DNA of 64,000 nucleotides from an uncultured Sphaerochaeta sp. (GTDB lineage Bacteria > Spirochaetota > Spirochaetia > Sphaerochaetales > Sphaerochaetaceae), in assembly GCF_963676285.1 (NCBI RefSeq), contig NZ_OY781063.1:2604001-2668000 (forward strand), written 5' to 3'. Position 1 is the first letter of the stretch; the number at the start of each line of letters is the position of its first letter. Shown piece after piece: positions 34,652 to 44,055 of this stretch. A program made the position numbers and the translations under genes. The notes below the pieces were generated by a model, which saw only the letters and a program-made list of their open reading frames with translations, did no database searches and had not been told where the DNA came from.

Positions 34652-35181
34652 TGATGAAGAAGCCAACAATGCTACTCATACTGCTGATACTTCTTTTATC
34701 AACTCCTGTTATGGCTCGATCAATCGGGTACGGGTTCGGCTACTATGGTGAAGAGATCTCAGATGGGCATGAGCGATTGTCCAGTGGGATGGAAATCTCA
34801 CTGGCTTACCGACCTTGGTTGCTGGAGTACGGGAATCCTTCCTTGGTGGGTAAAGTAGCCTTAGGAACCGATCAGGATAAGGAGTGGGTCATTCCATACC
34901 TGCAGGTAGGTTTGCATGTAGATCTTGTCAGGACCACGAATCATCCATTCAATTTTATTGCCCACAATGTGGTCGCCTATACTCCTGCACTTGGTGTTTT
35001 CTACCAGTTTGATCCTACAAGGGAGATCTCTACCTTCACTGTGGAAGCGAGTTTGTTGAAGTTGAGCCAAAAGGACTTCTGGTATGAAGTGCTTTCCCCC
35101 TTTATCGCCTTCAATATGGATAAGGGAGTTGTGGACAGTTGGGGGATCAACCTTGTCCGTTACACGTATTTTATCAAGTAG
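34651..35181 (+). CDS. Exported beta-barrel-like protein A, unknown function
   Basis: A 176-residue protein with signal peptide (MMKKPTMLLILLILLLSTPVMA) and a mature part with alternating hydrophobic residues, glycine/tyrosine-rich turns (SIGYGFGYYGEEI) and a C-terminal NLVRYTYFIK strand. This fits a small outer-membrane barrel. GGAGG lies just upstream; the ATG at 34651 overlaps the PLD gene's stop, so translation is coupled. No family is recognised. Confidence 0.65.
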   Translation: MMKKPTMLLILLILLLSTPVMARSIGYGFGYYGEEISDGHERLSSGMEISLAYRPWLLEYGNPSLVGKVALGTDQDKEWVIPYLQVGLHVDLVRTTNHPFNFIAHNVVAYTPALGVFYQFDPTREISTFTVEASLLKLSQKDFWYEVLSPFIAFNMDKGVVDSWGINLVRYTYFIK

Positions 35182-35187
35182 GGTATC

Positions 35188-35736
35188 ATGCATAAGAAAT
35201 TGTTATTGACCAGTATCATCGTCTTGCTCGTTGTTTCTCCTCTCTTTGCTGGGTATTTTGACCTGGGAATCACCTTGGGAACCAATGCCCACTTATATGA
35301 GAAAGACCTGGATCCAAGTCGGATGAAGCTTGCGTGGGGACTTTCTACCGGTTTAACGGATGTATGGGAATTCGATGTTCAGGTAGATACTCGAATTATT
35401 CCCGACCCATTCAGCAGTTCATCGGTTTCACTGCTCGTGCAACGCACTTTGCTGGGGCAACGTTCAACCGCATCTGCAGTGGCAGGGGTCGGGATCAATA
35501 CGCTCGTGGGAGCAGGGGTTATGGTAAGTTCCTACCGGGAGCAAGGAACCTTGGGGATAAGCCATGTGTTGCTCTCCTTGACACCTGTTACGATAGGAAA
35601 CCCCGTAAATGGTAAGAGAGAGCGTCTGCTCTCTCTTACCCTGGCATACAATCTATCAAATGGACAGATTGGTTTGCTCTTTGATTTGATCAAGTATGAT
35701 TTCTATGTGGTAGGTACCTATAAGGACTACCGCTAG
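35188..35736 (+). CDS. Exported beta-barrel-like protein B, unknown function
   Basis: A 182-residue protein with signal peptide (HKKLLLTSIIVLLVVSPLFAG) and repeated amphipathic strands in the mature part, for example RLLSLTLAYNLSNGQIGLLFDLIKYDFY (split here into its obvious strands). It follows protein A by 6 nt and may be a distant paralogue of similar size and layout, though identity is low by eye. Its stop codon shares CTAG with the stop of rpiB on the other strand. Confidence 0.65.
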   Translation: MHKKLLLTSIIVLLVVSPLFAGYFDLGITLGTNAHLYEKDLDPSRMKLAWGLSTGLTDVWEFDVQVDTRIIPDPFSSSSVSLLVQRTLLGQRSTASAVAGVGINTLVGAGVMVSSYREQGTLGISHVLLSLTPVTIGNPVNGKRERLLSLTLAYNLSNGQIGLLFDLIKYDFYVVGTYKDYR

Positions 35737-36179
35737 CAGGTCCCTTCCAGGGCCATCATCTTGTCAACTCGTCTCTGGTGTCGTTCACCTTCAAAAGAGA
35801 CCTCCATGAAGGCATCAAGCATATCCACGGGGTCTTCCGGATAGTCGATTCTTCCGCCAAATGCAATAAAGTTCGCATTGTTGTGACGTCTCGCCATCGC
35901 TGCTGCATAGCAGTTCTGTGGGAGAGCACAACGGATACCTTCAACCTTATTTGCACTGATGGAGATTCCAATACCGGTTCCACAGAGGACAATACCGAAT
36001 TCATACCCGCCTTTCTTATATTCCAGGCAAGCTTCTTTCGCGATATCAGGGTAATCTACCGAATCGTTGGAAGTTACACCCAGATGGTTTACCGTATATC
36101 CCATCTTTTCCAGATATCCAATAAATCTCTTGGCCAGTTCTACCGCACCATGGTCATTTGCAAGCACTACACTAGGCAT
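35733..36179 (-). CDS. rpiB: Ribose-5-phosphate isomerase B
   Basis: A 148-residue RpiB/LacAB family enzyme that interconverts ribose 5-phosphate and ribulose 5-phosphate. The NDHGAVELAK start, the catalytic cysteine in LCGTGIGISISANK and RHNNANFIAFGGR are family signatures. AAGGAG precedes the ATG. It is convergent with the exported protein B gene with a shared 4-nt CTAG stop overlap. Some RpiB proteins also act on allose 6-phosphate; nothing here suggests that. Confidence 0.95.
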   Translation of the reverse strand: MPSVVLANDHGAVELAKRFIGYLEKMGYTVNHLGVTSNDSVDYPDIAKEACLEYKKGGYEFGIVLCGTGIGISISANKVEGIRCALPQNCYAAAMARRHNNANFIAFGGRIDYPEDPVDMLDAFMEVSFEGERHQRRVDKMMALEGTC

Positions 36180-36294
36180 ATTACATCTCCTTGGTTCCTT
36201 CGATGGTACCCTATTTGCACTACTCTGACTAGCCGTTATCAGTTGTCAGAGGAGCACAACTCGGATAGAATGACGGACAACAGAGGAGCTAGTC

Positions 36295-37929
36295 GTGGCC
36301 GAAATATATGTGTGTGGACATCGTAATCCGGATATGGACAGCATCTGTGCTGCCTATAGCTATGCATTTCTGAAGAATAAGGTCGACCCCAACAATACGT
36401 ACAACGCAGTGAGATGTGGGAATCTCAATGATACAACAAAAGCACAGTTTGACCGATTGGGGGTAACCCCTCCTCCTTTCATTAAGGATGTGAGAACCAA
36501 GGTGCTGAGTGTTACCCGAAATACCAACTCGGTTGTACAGGTGGGAGATCCCGTATACAATCTGGTTTCCTTCTATGGGTCCTCAAACAAGACCTCAGTT
36601 GTCCCAGTTATGGAAGGAGAGCAATACCGTGGTCTGTTGAGTGTCGATGAAGTCAGCAGCTTCGTCCTGAAAGAGAACAGCGGAGAACGACCCATCTATC
36701 ACTTTGTCGTGGATAACTTTCCAAAGGTACTCAAAGGATCCTTCCTGAAGCGTGGTAAGCAAACAGCATTCGATGCTCCGATTATGGTTGGGGCGATGCG
36801 TTATATAGTCTTCTGCAAGCATCTTGAGGCCTTGGAAGGAAGACCTCCAATTCTGGTGGTAGGAGACAGGGAAGACCATATAAGAAAAGCTATCGAACTC
36901 CAGATTCCGGCTATTGTTCTCACAGGAATTGAGGATCATGTGACCAGCAGTGTCGATTGGGATTCCTATCAGGGTTCAGTATATCTGAGCGCACTTGATA
37001 CCGCAGAGACACTCCGCCTCCTACGACTCAGTGTTCCGGTCAAGGAGCTCATGGTGCAGGATCCCATCAAGCTTGAGGATGATTGTCTCTTCGATGTGGC
37101 AAGGGATATCCTTGCTGATAGTGAATACCGAGGGCTTCCCGTCTTTGGGGGTGGTAAATACAAGGGTTTTGTGACCCGCCGTTGTTTCCTTGATAGGCCT
37201 AAGACAAAAGTGATCATGGTTGACCACAATGAGACCGAGCAAGGGGTAAGCGGTATTGATGAGGCTGAGGTGTTGGAGATCATCGATCACCATCGTCTGG
37301 GCGCTGCAAAGACGCGCAACCCGATCTTTATCTACTGTGAACCCCTCGGTTCTACCTGCACAATCATCTATAAATTGTTTCTCCGTCATAATATTGAGAT
37401 TACCCAGCAGATGGCTCGCGTTCTGCTTTCAGGGATTGTCAGTGACACCATAATGCTCAAGAGTCCCACAACCACATTCGAGGATTATACTGCAGTACAG
37501 GATCTCTTGATTCTTGGGGATGTGGAGGATATGCGAAAGTTTGGGGAGACGATGTTCAGCAGTGGTGCTTCCTTGGCAAAGGAGGATCCTCGCAAGATGC
37601 TCGAGGCCGATTTCAAGGTCTACCGTGAACTCGGCGTGGCATTCGGGATTGGGCAGTGTGAAGTCACCACGCTCAGTGACGTGGATGAGTACAAGGATAC
37701 GTATCTCTCGGAACTGGAACTCCTGAAAATGGCACAAGGCTTGGACTGGGCTATGTTCCTTATCACTGATGTTGTGAGAGAGAACAGTGTACTGCTTATG
37801 ACGAGTTTGCCGATTACTGAACGGAAACTTGCCTACGAGAAGGCAGGGGAAGGGAAGTTCTTCCTCCCTGGAGTTCTCTCCAGAAAGAAACAATTGCTTC
37901 CTGAGATCCTCAGGGTACTTGAAGAGTAG
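36295..37929 (+). CDS. ppaC: Manganese-dependent inorganic pyrophosphatase with CBS and DRTGG domains
   Basis: A 544-residue family II pyrophosphatase of the regulated (CBS-PPase) type. The N-terminal DHH core has CGHRNPDMDSI. A CBS pair interrupted by a DRTGG-like domain lies at about residues 75-305 (ends near RRCFLDRP). The DHH half resumes with VDHNE and IIDHHRLG; the DHHA2 domain closes the protein. The insert binds adenine nucleotides and tunes activity. The start is GTG with GGAG upstream. It pulls biosynthetic reactions forward by removing PPi. Confidence 0.9.
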   Translation: MAEIYVCGHRNPDMDSICAAYSYAFLKNKVDPNNTYNAVRCGNLNDTTKAQFDRLGVTPPPFIKDVRTKVLSVTRNTNSVVQVGDPVYNLVSFYGSSNKTSVVPVMEGEQYRGLLSVDEVSSFVLKENSGERPIYHFVVDNFPKVLKGSFLKRGKQTAFDAPIMVGAMRYIVFCKHLEALEGRPPILVVGDREDHIRKAIELQIPAIVLTGIEDHVTSSVDWDSYQGSVYLSALDTAETLRLLRLSVPVKELMVQDPIKLEDDCLFDVARDILADSEYRGLPVFGGGKYKGFVTRRCFLDRPKTKVIMVDHNETEQGVSGIDEAEVLEIIDHHRLGAAKTRNPIFIYCEPLGSTCTIIYKLFLRHNIEITQQMARVLLSGIVSDTIMLKSPTTTFEDYTAVQDLLILGDVEDMRKFGETMFSSGASLAKEDPRKMLEADFKVYRELGVAFGIGQCEVTTLSDVDEYKDTYLSELELLKMAQGLDWAMFLITDVVRENSVLLMTSLPITERKLAYEKAGEGKFFLPGVLSRKKQLLPEILRVLEE

Positions 37930-37932
37930 AAC

Positions 37933-39963
37933 CTATTTAATCTCAGCGATGGTGATGACACTGGGGATGGTCTTCAGATTCTTGATGATCTTCTTGAAGT
38001 CGTCCTCCCTCTCCACTTCCATGGTGAATGTGCCTCTGAGTTTACCTTCCTCATCGTCGTGCAACCTGCCTTCGATGAGGTGGCCCTTATACTTACGCAG
38101 CGCTCCCTCAATCTCTCCGAAAAGGTCATAGGTTCGCTTGCTGGTTACACTGAATCGCTTAGTAAGTTTCGGGAACTCTGTTTCCCATTCCACCTCGATG
38201 GCCCGGTCATCAATTTCTGCCATGTTCTTCAGGTTTGGACAGCTACGTTTGTGAACGATGATTCCCCGCCCTCTACTGATATATCCAACAATATCATCAC
38301 CCCGTACTGGATTGCAGCACTGGGCGATATGGATCATCAAATTCTTCTCTTCGCCTACGCGGAACTTGACCCGTTTTGCATCAAAGACTTCCCTGACGAT
38401 ATGTTCATCATCCAACGGCGGCTGAGGTGGTTGCGGTTGCTCCTCTTTCTGCTGATGATCGGGAGCTTTTCGCTTGGCAATGATATCCTTGTCGATGAGA
38501 ATGTTCTCATCATACTTGTTCAGCCATGCCTTGATCTTCTTGCGTGCACTACTTGTCTGGGCATAGCGCAGCCACTGCAGGTGCGGCCGAGCATTGGGAC
38601 TGGTCAGTATCTCGATGACCTGAGTATTCTTCAGTGGGGCATTGAGCGGGATAATGGATCCATCAGCCTTGGCTCCGGTGGTATGATTACCTACCTCGGT
38701 GTGGATCTGATAGGCAAAGTCAAGGGCGGTGGAGTTGGTGGGGAGTTCTACAATGTGCCCCTGTGGAGTGAATACATAGATGGTATCCTTGAGCAATTCC
38801 CCCTTGATATCCTCCATGTATGACTCACTGCTCTCGATCTCGTTCGACCAGATCTTGAGCTTGCTGATAATGCGGGAGAACTGTTCATTGTCCATCTTGT
38901 TCCAGGAACCACTGTCGCTGCCTGTGTCTGCTTTGTAGCTCCAGTGGGCGGCAACACCGTACTCAGCGGTAAAGTGCATCTCCTTGGTCCTGATCTGTAT
39001 TTCCAGCAACTTGCCATCGAGTGCCATGACGGTTGTATGCAGGCTCTGGTAGTTGTTTGCCTTAGGCATGGCAATGTAGTCCTTGAACCGCCCTTCAATA
39101 GGTGGCCATAGGCGGTGTACCACCCCCAGGATGGTGTAGCATTCGGTCATCGTATTGCAGAGGATGCGCACCCCAAGGATATCGAAGATCTCATCAATCT
39201 CCTTTTTGCGCTTCTTCATTTTCATGTAGACCGAATAGGTATGCTTGGCTCTGCTGGTGACAATGATGTCACTCAGCTCAGCATCCCCACAGGCACGGTA
39301 GATTGACTTTTCCACCCGGTTCAGGTATGCCTTCTGTTCGCTCTTCTTGCTTAAGAGGTAATCCTGGATATAGTTGAAGGTATCAGGTTTGAGTACCTTC
39401 AGACTCAAATCTTCCAGTTCATCCTTCAGCCACGAGATACCCAGACGGTCGGCAAGGGGAGCAAAAATATCGAGGGTATCTCCTGCAATCTCCTTCGCCC
39501 GCTGTGGGTTCAGGTGCTGGATGGTACGCATGTTGTGCAGTTTGTCTGCAAGTTTGATGATGATGACGCGGATGTCCTTGCTCATGGCAAAGAACATCTT
39601 GCGGATGGTTTCAGCCTCCTGGACGCTCTTGTTCATCGTCTTGAGGTTGGCTATCTTGGTCTCTCCCTCGACCATATCAGCCACAGCCTGTCCAAAGGTC
39701 TGAGAGAGCTCTTCGTAGGTGGTATTGGTATCTTCGAGCGTGTCATGGAGAAGCCCTGCGCAGATAGTATCTGCATCCATCTTCAACTGGATGAGAATCT
39801 CGCCTACTGCAAGGGGGTGGATGAGATATGGTTCGCCACTCGCTCGTTTCTGGTTTTCGTGCTTGCTGTCTGCAAAGGTAGCCGCGGCCAGGATTTTCTC
39901 CTGATCGGCCTTGGGATACTTATACGCCTTTTGGATGAAGCGTTCAATTAGTTGTTCGTACAT
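37933..39963 (-). CDS. rel: Bifunctional (p)ppGpp synthetase/hydrolase (Rel)
   Basis: A 676-residue RSH enzyme. The HD hydrolase domain (HENQKRASGEPYLIHP, then GLLHDTLEDT with His73-Asp74) is intact, so it should be able to degrade (p)ppGpp. The synthetase domain shows NYQSLHTTVMALDG and EIQIRTKEMH. TGS (IYVFTPQGHIVELP) and a C-terminal ACT domain follow. ATG 39963 is preferred: it has a GGGGGG run 7 nt upstream and overlaps the end of prmC by 16 nt; an in-frame codon at 39978 would add five residues. It is the third gene of prfA-prmC-rel, tying stringent control to termination factors. Confidence 0.95.
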   Translation of the reverse strand: MYEQLIERFIQKAYKYPKADQEKILAAATFADSKHENQKRASGEPYLIHPLAVGEILIQLKMDADTICAGLLHDTLEDTNTTYEELSQTFGQAVADMVEGETKIANLKTMNKSVQEAETIRKMFFAMSKDIRVIIIKLADKLHNMRTIQHLNPQRAKEIAGDTLDIFAPLADRLGISWLKDELEDLSLKVLKPDTFNYIQDYLLSKKSEQKAYLNRVEKSIYRACGDAELSDIIVTSRAKHTYSVYMKMKKRKKEIDEIFDILGVRILCNTMTECYTILGVVHRLWPPIEGRFKDYIAMPKANNYQSLHTTVMALDGKLLEIQIRTKEMHFTAEYGVAAHWSYKADTGSDSGSWNKMDNEQFSRIISKLKIWSNEIESSESYMEDIKGELLKDTIYVFTPQGHIVELPTNSTALDFAYQIHTEVGNHTTGAKADGSIIPLNAPLKNTQVIEILTSPNARPHLQWLRYAQTSSARKKIKAWLNKYDENILIDKDIIAKRKAPDHQQKEEQPQPPQPPLDDEHIVREVFDAKRVKFRVGEEKNLMIHIAQCCNPVRGDDIVGYISRGRGIIVHKRSCPNLKNMAEIDDRAIEVEWETEFPKLTKRFSVTSKRTYDLFGEIEGALRKYKGHLIEGRLHDDEEGKLRGTFTMEVEREDDFKKIIKNLKTIPSVITIAEIK

Positions 39964-40814
39964 GCAAGTACCCCCCACACTACGCGTTCATGACCAGATA
40001 GATCCTTGGCAATGGTAATATGATTGAAGTGGTGCTCCTTGAATAGGCTGGCAACCTCATGTGTCTGCCTGTAATCACATTCGATAAACAGAGCTCCTCC
40101 TTCCTTGAGATGCAGGGTGCTCTGTTCCAGCAACCTTCTGATCAAGGAGAGTCCGTCCTGGCCTTGCCCATCAAGCGCACCCCTTGGTTCCCATGCTACC
40201 TCCGCTGAGACCTCATCACACCAAGTGGCGGTGAGGTAGGGAGGATTGCTCACGATCATACCATATTTTTGTGAAACCGTGGAGAGAAGATCCGCTTCAT
40301 GAAGTAAAAGCTCATGTCCAGTCAGTGCAAGAGCATTTTTCCTGGCAATGGCCAAGGCTCCCTTTGAGATATCAGACAGCTCCACATCCACATCCAGTTC
40401 AAGGGAAAGGGTGATGCCGATTGCACCACTGCCGGTACATACATCAATGATGGGAAGTATTGTTTCCTTGCTCTTTCCCTCGGAGAAGTGAAGTACTTCA
40501 TTGACAAGGGTCTCAGTGTCCGGACGGGGAATGAGTGTATGTTCATCGACCAGAAAAGTCCTGCCGTAGAACTCCTTATGCCCCAATATATACGCCATTG
40601 GTTTGTAAGTAAGTCTCTGGCCCCTGAGTTCCTCAAGGATTTCAAGCTCCTCAGATGTCAGGATTCGCTCACTCTCCATGATCTGGTGAACCTGGTCAAG
40701 ACCGGTTGCCTTCTCAAGGAGAAGACGTGCATCCAGGTTTGCACTGTCGCTTACCTGCCCCGCTTGCAGCAACCTGGCAGTCTCATGCTTCCAACCGGCA
40801 ATGGTCACGAACAC
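39948..40814 (-). CDS. prmC: Release factor glutamine methyltransferase PrmC
   Basis: A 288-residue SAM-dependent methyltransferase that modifies the Gln of the GGQ motif in RF1/RF2. It has an N-terminal helical domain, VCTGSGAIGI (motif I), and the NPPY motif at residues 190-193 that binds the glutamine. RPDTETLV precedes motif I as in all PrmC. It begins 5 nt after its substrate gene prfA and overlaps rel, so all three are one operon. Confidence 0.95.
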   Translation of the reverse strand: MFVTIAGWKHETARLLQAGQVSDSANLDARLLLEKATGLDQVHQIMESERILTSEELEILEELRGQRLTYKPMAYILGHKEFYGRTFLVDEHTLIPRPDTETLVNEVLHFSEGKSKETILPIIDVCTGSGAIGITLSLELDVDVELSDISKGALAIARKNALALTGHELLLHEADLLSTVSQKYGMIVSNPPYLTATWCDEVSAEVAWEPRGALDGQGQDGLSLIRRLLEQSTLHLKEGGALFIECDYRQTHEVASLFKEHHFNHITIAKDLSGHERVVWGVLACTNN

Positions 40815-40819
40815 GTTCC

Positions 40820-41884
40820 TTACGCTTCCTTGAGTGCCGCTTCACCTGCGGCTATCTTCAGGGCCTCAACCACCTCGTCAAGATCTCCCGCCATGATCAA
40901 TTCGAGCTTATACAACGTCAAGTTGATCCGATGGTCGGTGAGCCTGTTCTGTGGATAGTTGTAGGTACGGATGCGTTCACTGCGGTCCCCTGAGCCAACC
41001 TGGCTCTTCCTGGCCTCTGCCCGTTCCCGGTTCTTCTTTTCCTCTTCCAGGTCGAATAGACGGGAGCGGAGTACACGAAGTGCTTTTGCCTTGTTCTTGA
41101 TCTGGCTTTTTTCATCCTGGCAGATTACTACCAGACCTGTGGGAAGGTGGGTAAGCCGTACGGCACTGTCTGTAGTGTTGACGCTCTGTCCACCTGGGCC
41201 TCCAGCGCGCATGACATCAATCTTCAATTCTTCCTGACGAATTTCAATATCGGTTTCTTCTGCCTCGGGTAGTACGGCCACTGTTACTGCACTGGTGTGG
41301 ATTCTTCCACCACTCTCGGTTTCAGGGACCCGCTGTACCCGGTGTACTCCGCTCTCAAAACGGAGCGATCCATAGACATCCTTTCCACTGATGGAGAGCA
41401 CCAATTCCTTGTATCCTCCAATGCCTGTTTCATTGGAAGAGAGCATTTCCATCTTCCATCCCTTGGCATCAGCATAGTGGGAGTACATGCGGAAAAGGTT
41501 TGCTGCAAAGAGTGCAGCTTCCTCGCCACCGGTTCCCGCACGGATTTCCATGATGATGTCTTTTCCTTCCATTGGGTCAGGTGGGATAAGGAGCATCTTT
41601 GTCTTCTGTTCGCTCTTTGCCAGTTGCCCTGTCAATTCGTCAAGCTCTTGCTCGGTGAGTTCGAGCATCTCAGGATCTTTCTCTTCCTTGAGCAATTGCT
41701 TGGCATCTGCAATTTGCTCTTTCAAGCTCGCCATTTCCTTAAGCTCATCAATAATGGGAGCAAGGTGGGCTCTCTCCTGATTAAGACTCCTGAAGAGTTT
41801 CATATCCTGCATGGTTTCAGGATTGCTGAGTTTCTCATCTATATCTGCAAGCTGCTTTTCGTAATCGGGCAGTTTTTCTAGCAT
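40820..41884 (-). CDS. prfA: Peptide chain release factor 1
   Basis: A 354-residue class I release factor for UAA and UAG. The GGQ catalytic motif lies at 231-233 ([14 protein letters not shown]) and the codon-recognition tripeptide is PET at 187-189, matching the P-x-T of RF1 rather than the SPF of RF2. Length is normal. It heads the prfA-prmC-rel operon on the minus strand. Confidence 0.97.
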   Translation of the reverse strand: MLEKLPDYEKQLADIDEKLSNPETMQDMKLFRSLNQERAHLAPIIDELKEMASLKEQIADAKQLLKEEKDPEMLELTEQELDELTGQLAKSEQKTKMLLIPPDPMEGKDIIMEIRAGTGGEEAALFAANLFRMYSHYADAKGWKMEMLSSNETGIGGYKELVLSISGKDVYGSLRFESGVHRVQRVPETESGGRIHTSAVTVAVLPEAEETDIEIRQEELKIDVMRAGGPGGQSVNTTDSAVRLTHLPTGLVVICQDEKSQIKNKAKALRVLRSRLFDLEEEKKNRERAEARKSQVGSGDRSERIRTYNYPQNRLTDHRINLTLYKLELIMAGDLDEVVEALKIAAGEAALKEA

Positions 41885-41938
41885 CGTTTTCTCCTACAGG
41901 GCAAGTATACAAAAGTGATGGGTCTTTGCATAGCATTG

Positions 41939-43303
41939 CTAGATATCCAACGCTGAGAGCAACTGGTGATTTCTTGCAACCTCAGTCGGTCCAAGTGTAT
42001 TCATACGCAGGAAAAGTAATCCACCTGCAAGGAAGAAGAGGGCAGGGATTACCCCCATGTGGAGTCGTATGCCCCATATTGCTTGTTCTGTGATCGCAAG
42101 GGGGTCGAATGCCGTTGCTTTGTGTACTATGAAAAAGACCAAGGCTTGGCTTGCATAACTAAATCGCATGAAAAATGCCCTGATACCAAGGACTACGCCA
42201 TCATCACGACGCTTTTGTACCACAATTAGGCTATCAATAACGTCGGCCATGGCTGGACTCATGAATGTCCAGAAACCTCCAAAACCCAATCCCCAGAGCG
42301 CCATTGCAATAACATATGATGTGGCCGATGTGAGAAAGGAGAGGGGGAGAGCAAAGAGAGCCAAAACAAATGAGCAGAGGATGAGCATCAGCTGATTGTT
42401 CTTCAGGCGCTTGGCGACCTGCATCCAGATCAGAATGGAGAGTAGCGTCCCTACCAGCATCCCTGCGAAAATTGGGGTGGCTTGGCTGCTTTTGGCTGCA
42501 AGTACATACTTGACCACATAGTTGACGCTGGCAGTCATGAGCATACACCCGCTCTGGTAGAAGAAGAGCAACAGCACAAAGGCAAGCAGGTTACGATTCT
42601 TCAGTGCTCGTTTCATCTGGTCGAAGAAATGAGGGGATGCTTCCTTTACTTTCTGCTGGGTGAATCGTGCGATCATGTCCTTGGTCTCAAAGACCCCGAA
42701 GCTTACCCCAAAGGTTGCCAATAGGCTGAATCCTGCAATGACCAAGGCGCATATGAGGTAGCTCGACCTTACTCCATAGGAGAAAAATAAGGGAGGAATG
42801 ATGAAGCCGGAGGCTATTCCCAGGACCCCGATACCGGTGCCGACTGCTGCTGTCTTGGTTCTTTCACTCTGGGTGCGAAATTTATCAGGGTAGATGCTTT
42901 GGTAGTTTACTTCCCAAAGGGAGTAGAACCCATCATAGAGACAGATGGTGAGGACCATCCAAAGGAAAACAGGAAGCGGGTTCTCCCTTGCATCCCAAGA
43001 GCTTGGTACACTGAAGATAAGAATGAAAAATACACTACAAAGTATAAGTCCCAGGATAATCCAGGGGAATCTTCTTCCAAATTTCGCGGAAAAAGGAGCT
43101 CCTTTGTTGGTTACGTATCCGATGATTGGGTCGTTTATGGCATTCCAGAGAGAGTAGAGGATGGTTGCAAGTGCTGCATAGCCGGCAGACAACCCAACCT
43201 CTGTCTCGTAAAACATGAAGACAATGCTGCCGAATGCTCCGGTAAGGAACTCTGCAATGAACTTTCCCATTCCATAGGAGACCATGATGCTTCTTTTTGC
43301 CAT
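41939..43303 (-). CDS. GPH-type MFS transporter (MFS_2)
   Basis: A 454-residue membrane protein with ~12 helices and the GPH cation symporter signatures LYSLWNAINDPIIGY and KFGRRFPWIILG near the N-terminus. The family imports sugars or related solutes with Na+ or H+. It follows the HTH-cupin regulator by 62 nt on the same strand, which suggests joint control with the divergent tdh-kbl genes. The substrate is unknown; a link to threonine would be atypical for the family. Confidence 0.85.
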   Translation of the reverse strand: MAKRSIMVSYGMGKFIAEFLTGAFGSIVFMFYETEVGLSAGYAALATILYSLWNAINDPIIGYVTNKGAPFSAKFGRRFPWIILGLILCSVFFILIFSVPSSWDARENPLPVFLWMVLTICLYDGFYSLWEVNYQSIYPDKFRTQSERTKTAAVGTGIGVLGIASGFIIPPLFFSYGVRSSYLICALVIAGFSLLATFGVSFGVFETKDMIARFTQQKVKEASPHFFDQMKRALKNRNLLAFVLLLFFYQSGCMLMTASVNYVVKYVLAAKSSQATPIFAGMLVGTLLSILIWMQVAKRLKNNQLMLILCSFVLALFALPLSFLTSATSYVIAMALWGLGFGGFWTFMSPAMADVIDSLIVVQKRRDDGVVLGIRAFFMRFSYASQALVFFIVHKATAFDPLAITEQAIWGIRLHMGVIPALFFLAGGLLFLRMNTLGPTEVARNHQLLSALDI

Positions 43304-43365
43304 GATATACCTGCCTTGCTCCTTTATACTGCAGGCAGTCCTTCACGTCAAATAAAAGCAGTATC

Positions 43366-43938
43366 CTAGCGTTTCTCCTCCGTAAAGCGTACCACCATGT
43401 GCACTACAGCTACCTGGTTGCTCTCATTGGAAATGGAGTGCTCAACATCGCAATGGTACACGAGAAAGTCGCCCTTTCGTATCTCCGCAATGTTGTCCCC
43501 AGCCTGAACCTTTACCGCACCTTTTACAACGGTAAGATACTCTTGCGTTCCTGCATAGTGTGGTTCACTGCTGAGAATACTGTGTGGTTCAAGGGTAACG
43601 AGATACATCTCAAGATCTTCCACCATGCTCAAGGGGCTGAGAATCCTTATGGATACACCATTCTCATGTGTTTCGAGTTTTGGAGAATCCTCACCGGCCG
43701 GGTTGAGGGTAAAAATCCTTTTTGGTTGATTGTCCGAATCGAGCAGATCGTTGAGCTCAACGTTCAAACCCCTGGCAATTTTCCATACCGTTGCCACCGT
43801 TGGGTTTACCTTGTCTGATTCAATCTGGCTGAGCATTGCCTTCGACACACCTGAACGTTCAGAGAGTACATTGAGTGTGAGTTTCCTGCTGGTACGTATC
43901 CGTTGTATGTTTTTGCCGATCATGGGAGGGGTTTCCAT
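43366..43938 (-). CDS. XRE-type HTH and cupin-domain transcriptional regulator
   Basis: A 190-residue protein with an N-terminal helix-turn-helix (residues ~9-65; VLSERSGVSKAMLSQIESDK is the recognition region) and a C-terminal cupin barrel (~105-185; PHSILSSEPHYAGTQEY, YHCDVEHSISNES). Such regulators sense small ligands and often repress the divergent operon. ATG 43938 is chosen because AAGGAG lies 8 nt upstream. It is divergent from tdh-kbl over a promoter with repeated half-sites and is followed by the GPH transporter. Confidence 0.9.
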   Translation of the reverse strand: METPPMIGKNIQRIRTSRKLTLNVLSERSGVSKAMLSQIESDKVNPTVATVWKIARGLNVELNDLLDSDNQPKRIFTLNPAGEDSPKLETHENGVSIRILSPLSMVEDLEMYLVTLEPHSILSSEPHYAGTQEYLTVVKGAVKVQAGDNIAEIRKGDFLVYHCDVEHSISNESNQVAVVHMVVRFTEEKR

Positions 43939-43963
43939 TGCATCGCTCCTTGTGGTAATAAGT

Positions 43964-43992
43964 TTGACATAGTGAACACTGTTTATTATAAT
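43964..43992 (+). promoter_or_regulatory. Consensus promoter of tdh-kbl
   Basis: TTGACA (43964-43969), a 17-nt spacer and TATAAT (43987-43992) match the sigma-70 consensus exactly. The predicted leader to the tdh start at 44056 is about 55 nt and contains GGAGG at 44046-44050. A promoter this strong is likely to need repression. Confidence 0.8.
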
Positions 43993-43997
43993 GAACA
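43973..43997. promoter_or_regulatory. Operator-like half-sites over the tdh-kbl promoter
   Basis: TGAACA (43973-43978), inverted TGTTTA (43980-43985) and TGAACA (43992-43997) lie inside the spacer and over the -10 element. The last two form TGTTTAT-TATA-ATGAACA, an inverted repeat with one mismatch. The adjacent HTH-cupin protein is the obvious candidate to bind here. Confidence 0.6.
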
Positions 43998-44055
43998 TAG
44001 ATATTGTATGCTCCCCAAAAGGGAATTGTCAAGGAATGTGCTCTTGGAGGGTCTG

